Assembly (NCBI GenBank): GCA_030595525.1
Contig: JAUVDD010000065.1
Span: forward strand, 1-7,919
DNA: 7,919 bases
Reading direction: 5' to 3'
Origin: Puniceicoccales bacterium
GTDB taxonomy: Bacteria; Verrucomicrobiota; Verrucomicrobiia; Opitutales; Oceanipulchritudinaceae
Numbering within the stretch: position 1 is the first letter of the stretch; every line of letters begins with the position of its first letter. A program made the translations under genes and the position numbers. Below, piece after piece: positions 1 through 4,962 of this stretch. Below the pieces are notes generated by a model. It did not search any database. It had not been told where the DNA came from and saw only the letters and a program-made list of their open reading frames with translations.

Positions 1-339
1 GATGGTTCGAAAGTGAAAGAGTACCTTCGGTCCAGGGATGGATTTGTACCGGCCAGCCTTCCAGGCGATGTTGTCTGGGACAAGGCGTTCGCCTGTGATG
101 TCATTGAGGTGGACGGTCGCCAAGTCTCGATTATCTGTTTCATGGCACCGGATAACAGCCGCTCCATGCATTTATTCACCTTCCTGAGGAAGGAATTCCC
201 TAATACTGATGTTCCTTCCAGACCGAGTGTTCGCCAGATTGGCAAATCCTGTTGTGCAACATGGGGTGATGCTGAGCAGATACACGTCCTCTATTCCGAC
301 AAGGGAGAAGAAAACCTACGCAGGGTTCTCGATATCTGA
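1..339 (+). CDS. C-terminal part of a probable anti-sigma-like membrane protein (5' end outside the window)
   Basis: The frame is open from the first base and gives 112 residues before a TGA stop, so the true start lies to the left; the GTG at 13 is merely the first possible start inside the window and has no ribosome-binding site. The visible part looks like a soluble domain. It contains a 'DVIEVDGRQVSIICFMAP' stretch followed by 'MHLFTFLRKEF', and near the end 'CCATWGDAEQIHVLYSDKG', closing with an 'ENLRRVL' helix. This order (core strand pair, HLF strand, an aromatic W-D/G-D strand, short C-terminal helix) resembles the extracytoplasmic part of anti-sigma-like membrane proteins usually encoded beside ECF sigma factors in Verrucomicrobiota and Planctomycetota. 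That family match is from memory. If right, the sigma factor gene and the transmembrane segment lie just upstream. It converges on sufU with an 11-base gap. Confidence 0.5.
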   Translation, partial: DGSKVKEYLRSRDGFVPASLPGDVVWDKAFACDVIEVDGRQVSIICFMAPDNSRSMHLFTFLRKEFPNTDVPSRPSVRQIGKSCCATWGDAEQIHVLYSDKGEENLRRVLDI

Positions 340-347
340 CCCACAGT

Positions 348-380
348 GGATCAGTTACCGGTTTCAGTCGAAACTGATCC
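348..380. repeat. Inverted repeat at convergent gene ends, possible bidirectional terminator
   Basis: GGATCAGTT (348-356) and AACTGATCC (372-380) are perfect 9-bp complements with a 15-base loop. The loop side also holds GTTTC/GAAAC (361-365 and 370-374), which could form a competing smaller hairpin. The repeat sits on the stop codon of sufU and just after the stop of the plus-strand gene. No T-run follows on either strand, so it is not a classical intrinsic terminator; it may act with Rho or protect the 3' ends of both transcripts. The structure is seen in the sequence; the role is inferred. Confidence 0.45.
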
Positions 381-806
381 CTTGCCGGAAAGGGCGGCTT
401 CCAAGGCATGCCATGCCAGTGTCGCACACTTCAACCGTGCAGGGAATTTCCGTACACCATACAAGGATGCGATATCCCCATCTGTTTCCAATTCAAGTTC
501 CCCACCCTTTCCATTCAAGGATTCCAAAACTCTGGAGGAAACCAACTTCGCATCCTCAACGGATTTACCAATCAGCGCTTCCGTCATAATTGAAGCAGAG
601 GCTTTCGATATGGCACAGCCCTGACCAGTGAATTTCAAATTAAGAATCCGGTCAGCTTCCACTTTCAAGAGGACTTTTACTTCATCCCCGCAAAGTGGGT
701 TGTTTCCATTGGCCGAAACTGTCGCATCTTCCATCATCCCGAAATTTCTGGGATGCTTGTTATGCTCGAGGATAATCTCCTGGTACAGATCTTCGACCGA
801 TGGCAT
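351..806 (-). CDS. sufU: SufU-type iron-sulfur cluster assembly protein
   Basis: This 151-residue protein belongs to the U-type Fe-S scaffold / sulfur-transfer family (NifU N-terminal/IscU fold). In the SUF pathway SufU takes persulfide sulfur from the cysteine desulfurase SufS through a zinc-bound site. The start 'LYQEIILEHNKHPRNFG' is typical. The metal ligands are present: C39 and D41 in 'NPLCGDEV', C64 in 'GQGCAIS', and C127 in 'RLKCATLAW'. The spacing between the second and third cysteines (63 residues) is that of SufU; IscU is shorter there and has a His before the last Cys, which is Lys here. The ATG is preceded by GGAG with 6 bases spacing, lying inside the end of the upstream membrane-protein gene, so the two are probably cotranscribed and translationally coupled. 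No sufS, sufB or sufD is adjacent; they must be elsewhere in the genome. Confidence 0.93.
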   Translation of the reverse strand: MPSVEDLYQEIILEHNKHPRNFGMMEDATVSANGNNPLCGDEVKVLLKVEADRILNLKFTGQGCAISKASASIMTEALIGKSVEDAKLVSSRVLESLNGKGGELELETDGDIASLYGVRKFPARLKCATLAWHALEAALSGKGSVSTETGN

Positions 807-809
807 GAC

Positions 810-1424
810 TCACTCCGGATTCGGTGTCGATACAGCGGATATTGGCGCAAGCTTGATGAGGCGTGGCATCTGGCTGTCTGCATCCACTATCACCCACCTG
901 ATCGGAATGGATTGCTCACCCGGCATCAAAACCCGGCCATCGATCTCCACATTCCTCAGATGAATTTTCACACCTGATGCCGCAAATTTACTCAGGACAA
1001 GAGCTACCCGCTCCTTCCAGAAATCCAAGTCACTGGAAACTCGCCTGAGAAATCCCTGATAATCCTCTGAAGTCAAATCGCCCACCTTCACCTTACTGAC
1101 ATCAAGATCCAGACCGATCACCGATCCTGATTCAATGTCCAGTTCACCGGTTAACGCCAGTTTCCACAAGGGTGCGTCAAACTGGATGTATTTCATTCCA
1201 GCACCAACCTGTCCGTCTAATACATAAACATTCTCTACCTCAACTGCTGCAGGCTGAATATTGACGCTCCCGATCTGCCATTTACGGGCCGTATCATGTG
1301 TGAGTGCCTCCTCCACAGCAGATTTCTGCCAGGAAGGCGTCACAAAGAACAAAACGATCAATGTGAGCCCGACAGCCACGAGGGCCAGGATGAGGTTAAT
1401 TAGGAATTTGAACAATCGCTTCAT
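810..1424 (-). CDS. Single-pass membrane protein of unknown function, AsmA-like in style
   Basis: The product has 204 residues. It begins with a short basic stretch 'MKRLFKF' and one hydrophobic segment at about residues 6-29, then a periplasmic domain (inside-positive N-terminus, no clear signal peptidase site). The domain has alternating short strands such as 'IGSVNIQPAAVEVENVYVLDG' broken at about residues 51-71, then 'DIESGSVIGLDLDVSKVKVGD' at about 96-116, and 'GVKIHLRNVEIDGRVLMPG' at about 151-169. Strands of the type 'x-D-x-x-x-G-x-x-I-x-x-L-x-V' are common in AsmA/DUF748-like envelope proteins of diderms. The resemblance is of style only; I do not recognise a named family. AsmA-like proteins are usually several times longer, so this may be a short member or a remnant. 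The gene follows the rplS terminator, so it likely has its own promoter; no strong promoter or Shine-Dalgarno is visible. It ends 3 bases before sufU. Confidence 0.8.
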   Translation of the reverse strand: MKRLFKFLINLILALVAVGLTLIVLFFVTPSWQKSAVEEALTHDTARKWQIGSVNIQPAAVEVENVYVLDGQVGAGMKYIQFDAPLWKLALTGELDIESGSVIGLDLDVSKVKVGDLTSEDYQGFLRRVSSDLDFWKERVALVLSKFAASGVKIHLRNVEIDGRVLMPGEQSIPIRWVIVDADSQMPRLIKLAPISAVSTPNPE

Positions 1425-1457
1425 GTATACGTTTATCTATTCCGATTCTTGAAAATG

Positions 1458-1490
1458 AAAAACCGGCAGCTGATAAAAACCAACTACCGG
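1458..1490 (-). terminator. Intrinsic terminator after rplS
   Basis: On the minus strand CCGGTAG (1490-1484) can pair with CTGCCGG (1469-1463), seven pairs including one G-U, with a 14-base loop. Five T follow directly (1462-1458). It lies 26 bases after the rplS stop and before the membrane-protein gene. The long loop makes it moderate in strength. Confidence 0.7.
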
Positions 1491-1516
1491 TAAAAGTGTC
1501 AATTCGGCGTCGTGCC

Positions 1517-1885
1517 TTAGCGCTTTTGCTTATCGAAAATATGCTTTTCCTTAACCTTGTTGGCAGCCTTGCCAATCCGGTCGCGCATGTAGTACATACG
1601 GGCACGCATAGTGACCGACTCGCGATCAACTTCAACCTTCTCAATCCAAGGGCTGTGAACAGGAAATACGCGCTCCACGCCTTCACCGAAGCTGATACGG
1701 CGAACCGTAAATGTCTCGTGGATACCACTACCCTTACGGGCAATCACTACCCCGGCAAATACCTGGATACGCTCCTTGCTTCCTTCCTTGACCCGGGTGT
1801 GTACCCGGACACCGTCGCCCACCTTAAAATGGTCGCGATCTGACTTCAACTGCTCACTTGTAATTTCGTTAATGACGGCATTCAT
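1517..1885 (-). CDS. rplS: 50S ribosomal protein L19
   Basis: This 122-residue protein is bacterial ribosomal protein bL19, which lies at the 30S-50S interface. The core is well conserved: '[16 protein letters not shown]', '[16 protein letters not shown]', '[22 protein letters not shown]', and '[15 protein letters not shown]' near the end. The usual length is about 115 residues, so it is complete with a slightly extended basic C-terminus. The frame stays open farther upstream (to 2056), but that extension is trmD read in another frame; the ATG at 1885 has TAAGGA about 9 bases before it and fits the family start. The start codon and ribosome-binding site lie inside the end of trmD, overlapping it by 17 bases, which suggests coupled translation. 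Confidence 0.97.
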   Translation of the reverse strand: MNAVINEITSEQLKSDRDHFKVGDGVRVHTRVKEGSKERIQVFAGVVIARKGSGIHETFTVRRISFGEGVERVFPVHSPWIEKVEVDRESVTMRARMYYMRDRIGKAANKVKEKHIFDKQKR

Positions 1886-2567
1886 TTTGACTGTCCTTAT
1901 TTGAAAGTAAATCTGGTCGGCGCTCTCTGGTCTTCTCAAGGGCCCGCTCTTCGCGCCAGCGCTCGATCTCTCCATGATTACCTGATAAAAGTACCTCGGG
2001 AACACACATCCCTTCGAACTCGACTGGACGGGTGTATTGAGGAAAACCGAGGACATTGCGGTGGAAACTATCCTGCGTCAAGGACTTTTCCGCACCTAAA
2101 ACACCCGGAATTTGCCGGACCACCGCATCCACCAAAACAGCCGCTGGAAGCGTGCCGTTGGTAAGCACATAATCCCCTATACTGATCTCCCTATCGATGC
2201 GTGAATCCCGCACCCGCTGGTCGATTCCCTCATAGTGCCCGCTGACCAAAACCAGATGCTCGGCACCCGATAACTCAACCGCTAATTCGTGGCTTAATGG
2301 CTCCCCGTCCGGACTCATGTAAATCGTTACCGATTCCTCTTTTTTCACCGAATCAATGGCTGCGCACAGCGGCTCTGGCTTAATCAGCATACCCGCGCCA
2401 CCGCCGAAAGGCCGATCATCGGTAATATGCCACTTACCTGCACCCCAATCCCTTAGATTGTGGGTTCGGATATCCACTTGGCCTTTTTCACAGGCCCGCC
2501 CAATCATGCTTTCAGAAAGAAATCCTGTAAGCATTCCCGGGAATAATGTGATGATGTCGATTTGCAT
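1869..2567 (-). CDS. trmD: tRNA (guanine(37)-N1)-methyltransferase
   Basis: TrmD is the knotted SPOUT methyltransferase that uses S-adenosylmethionine to make m1G37 in tRNAs with G36-G37, preventing +1 frameshifts. The 232-residue product is complete for the family. Visible motifs are '[12 protein letters not shown]' at the start, '[11 protein letters not shown]' (50-60), '[11 protein letters not shown]' (109-119) and '[16 protein letters not shown]' (127-142) of the trefoil-knot cofactor site, 'LTQDSF' with the presumed catalytic Asp166, 'PQYTRP' (176-181) and '[17 protein letters not shown]' (189-205). The usual GGELP of the knot is NGTLP here. The start is fixed by the family N-terminus and by an in-frame stop a few codons upstream. 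Its only SD-like stretch, GGAG, abuts the ATG, which should make initiation weak. The gene follows rpsP after an intrinsic-terminator-like hairpin and runs into rplS. Confidence 0.97.
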   Translation of the reverse strand: MQIDIITLFPGMLTGFLSESMIGRACEKGQVDIRTHNLRDWGAGKWHITDDRPFGGGAGMLIKPEPLCAAIDSVKKEESVTIYMSPDGEPLSHELAVELSGAEHLVLVSGHYEGIDQRVRDSRIDREISIGDYVLTNGTLPAAVLVDAVVRQIPGVLGAEKSLTQDSFHRNVLGFPQYTRPVEFEGMCVPEVLLSGNHGEIERWREERALEKTRERRPDLLSNKDSQNECRH

Positions 2568-2595
2568 CTCCGGGATAATCCATATTCAGGTACAC

Positions 2596-2630
2596 AAAAA
2601 GGCCCGTTACCGGTATTCGGTCAACGGGCC
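2596..2630 (-). terminator. Terminator or attenuator hairpin between rpsP and trmD
   Basis: On the minus strand GGCCCGTT (2630-2623) pairs perfectly with AACGGGCC (2608-2601). The stem can extend by four more pairs (ACCG/CGGT) past one bulged base, closing a 5-base loop. Five T (2600-2596) follow immediately. This has all parts of a Rho-independent terminator and starts 12 bases after the rpsP stop. As no promoter for trmD is evident in the short space before its start, the hairpin probably works as an attenuator that lets a fraction of transcripts pass. Confidence 0.82.
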
Positions 2631-2642
2631 AGGTAAAGTTAC

Positions 2643-2978
2643 TTATTCTGCGGCGGCTTCTGCGACTTCTGCGGCTTCAGCGACTTCAACGGTTTCAGCG
2701 GTTTCAACGACTTCGGCAGTTTTAGCCGGCGCTGTCTTACGGAAACGCTTGATCAAGGAGCGAACCGTGTCGGATGGTTGCGCGCCCACGCCCAACCAGT
2801 AATCAATACGATCCAGAACAAGTTTAAGCTGCTTGCTTTCATCCTTGTTTTTCGGGTCGTAGATACCGACTCTTTCCACGAAGCGACCGTCGCGAGGAGC
2901 GCGTCCATCGGCCACGACTACACGATAATAAGGTGCATGGGTAGCACCGCCGCGTTGCAATCTGATTTTTACTGCCAT
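2643..2978 (-). CDS. rpsP: 30S ribosomal protein S16 with an acidic Ala/Val/Glu tail
   Basis: Residues 1 to about 82 form the bS16 domain, an early-assembly protein of the small subunit. Key stretches are 'MAVKIRLQRGGATHAPYYR' at the start, 'VVADGRAPRDGRFVERVG' (21-38), 'YDP' and 'RIDYWLGVGAQPSDTVRSLIKR' (57-78). The product is 111 residues. Residues 88-111 are a low-complexity tail of Ala, Val, Thr and Glu, strongly acidic on an otherwise basic protein. Variable tails occur in S16 of several phyla, but the triplet regularity is notable. The ATG fits the family; AGG lies close before it and AAGGA farther upstream within a small hairpin. It is first in the rpsP-trmD-rplS cluster and is followed by a terminator-like hairpin. 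Neither rimM nor khpA, often found after rpsP, is present. Confidence 0.97.
   Translation of the reverse strand: MAVKIRLQRGGATHAPYYRVVVADGRAPRDGRFVERVGIYDPKNKDESKQLKLVLDRIDYWLGVGAQPSDTVRSLIKRFRKTAPAKTAEVVETAETVEVAEAAEVAEAAAE
2655..2717 (-). repeat. Seven 9-bp coding repeats (xEx triplets) in rpsP
   Basis: Seven consecutive codon triplets encode x-Glu-x, where x is Ala, Val or Thr (S16 residues 88-108: AEV, VET, AET, VEV, AEA, AEV, AEA). The middle codon is GAA in every unit and the flanking codons begin with G or A, giving a 9-base period. Such a pattern can arise by slipped replication. It is in frame, so changes in copy number would only alter tail length. Confidence 0.75.
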
Positions 2979-2984
2979 TTGCCT

Positions 2985-2999
2985 AAAAGGATTCCTTTT
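2985..2999 (-). promoter_or_regulatory. Small hairpin over the SD-like region of rpsP
   Basis: The minus-strand leader has AAAAGG (2999-2994), three bases, then CCTTTT (2990-2985), a perfect 6-bp stem with a triloop. It contains the AAGGA that best resembles a Shine-Dalgarno, 7 bases upstream of the start codon at its 3' end. The stem is A/T-rich and weak, so it may modulate rather than block initiation. Function is inferred only. Confidence 0.3.
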
Positions 3000-3019
3000 C
3001 GATATGAGAAAAAAGAGAG

Positions 3020-3048
3020 AACAAACTAACCCACTCTCACCCTGTCAA
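3020..3048 (-). promoter_or_regulatory. Probable promoter of the rpsP-trmD-rplS cluster
   Basis: On the minus strand a consensus -35 box TTGACA (3048-3043) is followed after 17 bases by TTTGTT (3025-3020), a poor -10 match (3 of 6). Transcription would begin near 3013, giving a leader of about 35 bases before the rpsP ATG. The perfect -35 and correct distance support it; the weak -10 limits confidence. The rest of the 3000-3185 intergenic region is A/T-rich and should also hold the promoter of the divergent gene at 3186, for which I see no convincing boxes. Confidence 0.45.
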
Positions 3049-3185
3049 GCGTCTTTGTCAGGAATCCGTTTTGTGCTGTATTCACACAAGTCGAATTACC
3101 CCCGGTTTAAGTCAATATTGATCATTCATTAATAAATGTGAGTTTCCCGTTTTGAAGAACATCAGGTATCCGGAAAACTAGAACC

Positions 3186-3566
3186 ATGACATCTTTCTCA
3201 ACCTGTGAAAACTGGTTCCTTTTCGAAATGAAAGTTGCTGATATCCTCAACTATATCGACCGCTGCACTGGCCAAACTTTCGATTCACACATACACCACC
3301 AACAAGAAGCCAACAAATGGCACCTGGCCTTGCGGCACGGTCTCAACAATCACCTTCACATCAATGTTGGCATACCAGGTATTGAGGAACCCGATCATCC
3401 GATCGTGGAAAATGAGTCAGCCTTATATGCTGCTCTGCTTCTCGGGAAACCGACTCTGCAAGTCATACTATCGGGCGAATGGGAGGTGGCCGTACGGGAG
3501 GATCTGATCTCGCGAACACAGCTTCGCACCCATGAAATGGCATTGCACCTTACACTTGATGACTAG
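3186..3566 (+). CDS. Conserved-looking hypothetical protein, not recognised
   Basis: The frame encodes 126 residues without signal peptide or membrane segment, so a cytoplasmic protein is expected. It is mixed alpha/beta in look: 'WFLFEMKVADILNYIDRCTGQTF' (10-32), 'KWHLALRHGLNNHLHINVG' (44-62), an Asp/Glu/Pro loop 'IEEPDHPIVENESALYAALLLG' broken at about residue 66-87, then 'EWEVAVREDL' and a C-terminal 'HEMALHLTLDD'. Histidine is frequent (about ten). No catalytic motif or known family is evident to me. Support for a real gene is that it fills the space between rpsP and kdsB, no competing frame is long, and it ends 8 bases before the stop of the convergent kdsB. The ATG at 3186 has no clear Shine-Dalgarno; an in-frame ATG at 3228 is a possible alternative, but it would remove the Trp-Phe-rich N-terminus. 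Confidence 0.65.
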   Translation: MTSFSTCENWFLFEMKVADILNYIDRCTGQTFDSHIHHQQEANKWHLALRHGLNNHLHINVGIPGIEEPDHPIVENESALYAALLLGKPTLQVILSGEWEVAVREDLISRTQLRTHEMALHLTLDD

Positions 3567-3574
3567 CTCCCTTC

Positions 3575-4306
3575 TCAGGCATTGCCAAGGAAGGCCTTCA
3601 GTTGCTCCAAATCTTCCGGAACATCCACACCGATGGTGCGGGTGGCTGTGATGCCCACTCCAATCGTTCCTCCATTTTCCAGAATTCGCAATTGTTCAAG
3701 CTTTTCGGTTTCTTCCAATTCGGTTGGTGCCCATCCATGGAATCGTTCCAGAACCTCATGATGATAACCATAGAGACCCAGATGCCAGTAAGCCGATGCG
3801 GGCAAACCACCCGCACTGTCCCGCGAATATGGAATTGGGGATCGGGAAAAATAGAGTGCTCGTCCATTATTGGAGCGTACGACCTTCACTTTGTTGGAGT
3901 CCTTAAAATCCGATTCCTTTTCAAAAGGAGTAGCCAAAGTAGCAGCGTCCACTCCCGTTTCCAGGACACTGACCAGTTGTTCAATATGATCAGCCGCCAG
4001 CACCGGCTCATCGGCTTGAACATTGATGACCCACTCCGCCTGTACTTGACGATTTGCCATCGCCAATCGATCCGTCCCGCTGGGCAGGTCGGGATCGGTC
4101 ATAATACTGGAGTAGCCGTGGGCATCGAGCAGTTCCTTCAATTCCTTCTCCGCAACGGCAAAATGCAGGGGCATGTCGGGCGCGATCCGGCGGATATTTT
4201 CAGCAGTCCACAGAATTAGTGGTTTTCCCAGAACATCCTTCATCAATTTGCCGGGAAACCTCTGTGAGCCCATCCTCGCCGGAATGATTATCGCGCAGTT
4301 CTTCAT
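3575..4306 (-). CDS. kdsB: 3-deoxy-manno-octulosonate cytidylyltransferase (CMP-Kdo synthetase)
   Basis: KdsB joins CTP and Kdo to give CMP-Kdo and pyrophosphate, the activated sugar for the lipopolysaccharide inner core. The 243-residue product has 'IIPARMGSQRFPGKLM' (7-22) for nucleotide binding, 'SGTDRLA' (76-82), 'VINVQADEP' (93-101) with the metal-binding Asp99, 'KVKVVRSNNGRALYFSRSPIPYSR' region (139-162), 'HLGLYGY' (175-181), 'ETEKLEQLRILENG' (199-212) and 'GVDVPEDLE' (226-234) with Asp228. Two sites differ from common forms: QADEP where QGDEP is usual, and no His before SGTDR. A relative acting on another octulosonate, such as the 8-amino form, cannot be excluded. The frame stays open to an ATG at 4342, but the family begins at the ATG at 4306. 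Initiation signals are ambiguous: GAGAG lies 7 bases before 4306 and a strong AAGGAGG lies 17 bases before it. Confidence 0.93.
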   Translation of the reverse strand: MKNCAIIIPARMGSQRFPGKLMKDVLGKPLILWTAENIRRIAPDMPLHFAVAEKELKELLDAHGYSSIMTDPDLPSGTDRLAMANRQVQAEWVINVQADEPVLAADHIEQLVSVLETGVDAATLATPFEKESDFKDSNKVKVVRSNNGRALYFSRSPIPYSRDSAGGLPASAYWHLGLYGYHHEVLERFHGWAPTELEETEKLEQLRILENGGTIGVGITATRTIGVDVPEDLEQLKAFLGNA

Positions 4307-4361
4307 GTCTACACTCTCTACACCCTCCTTCAATTGGGTCAAGAGAATGGGAGTTTACCTG

Positions 4362-4390
4362 TTTTTAGGTAGCTGGAACACTTTACCAAA
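4362..4390 (-). promoter_or_regulatory. Possible kdsB promoter
   Basis: On the minus strand TTTGGT (4390-4385) is followed after 17 bases by TAAAAA (4367-4362), partial matches to -35 and -10 boxes. Transcription would start about 45-50 bases before the 4306 ATG. The region 4307-4416 separates two divergent genes and must hold both promoters. No good plus-strand boxes are seen. Confidence 0.28.
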
Positions 4391-4416
4391 GCTGGCTGGT
4401 TTTATGAAATTTGAGC

Positions 4417-4962
4417 ATGAAGACCAACATCATTCTAAATCATGACGGTTATAAGAAACTACTGTCTTATCAAAAGTCCCTGATCGTTTATCAGATTACG
4501 GTTATCTTTTGTAATCGCTTTCTGAACTACCGTGACCGGACCGTCGACCAGATGATTCAAGCTGCCCGCTCAGGCAAACAAAACATTATAGAAGGATGTA
4601 TGGCCACTGGCATTTCCAGGGAAACCGGGATACAGCGAATTGGCGCAGCCCGTTCCAGTTTGGAAGAACTGCTGGAGGATTTCCATGATTACCTGCGCAC
4701 CCACCGGTCCTGGGTATGGGCAAATGATTCACCGGAAGCTGTGCACATGAGAAAGATTGGTCGCGGGCTTCCAAAATCCGAAACTGCTATTCTCGAACTT
4801 GTTCGCACACGGAAGGCTCCTGTCATTTGTAATATGTCTATTTGCCTGATCCATCAGACTAATTACCTGCTTGATCAACAACTCCGTCACTTGGAAGGCA
4901 AATCCCTTTCACAGAGAGGTCTACGGGAGCGGAGGTATCACGCCCGCAGGCTCACAAGGTGA
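4417..4962 (+). CDS. Four-helix-bundle suffix domain protein
   Basis: The 181-residue product matches the family named for a 'four helix bundle suffix domain', related to the S23/intervening-sequence proteins found inside 23S rRNA of some bacteria. Recognition comes from 'HDGYKKLLSYQKSLIVYQITVIFCNRFL' split over residues 9-36, the signature 'RTVDQMIQAARSGKQNIIEG' (about 41-60), and 'RIGAARSSLEELLEDFHDYLR' (about 75-95). The pattern of long amphipathic helices fits a compact alpha bundle. The molecular role is unknown; such proteins occur singly in many Verrucomicrobiota and Bacteroidota genomes, often with no conserved neighbours. The ATG at 4417 was chosen; a TTG two codons upstream is possible. 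Neither has a convincing Shine-Dalgarno. The 3' end overlaps the convergent amidohydrolase gene by 25 bases. Confidence 0.85.
   Translation: MKTNIILNHDGYKKLLSYQKSLIVYQITVIFCNRFLNYRDRTVDQMIQAARSGKQNIIEGCMATGISRETGIQRIGAARSSLEELLEDFHDYLRTHRSWVWANDSPEAVHMRKIGRGLPKSETAILELVRTRKAPVICNMSICLIHQTNYLLDQQLRHLEGKSLSQRGLRERRYHARRLTR

Noticed and set aside
209..624. Plus-strand open frames of about 90-126 residues opposite sufU
   Set aside because: sufU has clear family motifs on the minus strand and the plus frames show no recognisable protein.
1886..2056. N-terminal extension of L19
   Set aside because: It is the trmD coding sequence read in another frame; the ATG at 1885 has a ribosome-binding site and the family N-terminus.
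2568..2600. Separate promoter for trmD
   Set aside because: Only a partial GATTAT box is present without a -35 at a usable distance.
3602..4219. Plus-strand open frame of 205 residues opposite kdsB
   Set aside because: kdsB motifs are unambiguous; the opposite frame has no ribosome-binding site or family features.
4340..4440. Small repeats around AGCTGG/GCTGGCTGG upstream of the four-helix gene
   Set aside because: They are short and irregular and give no pairing or spacing that suggests function.
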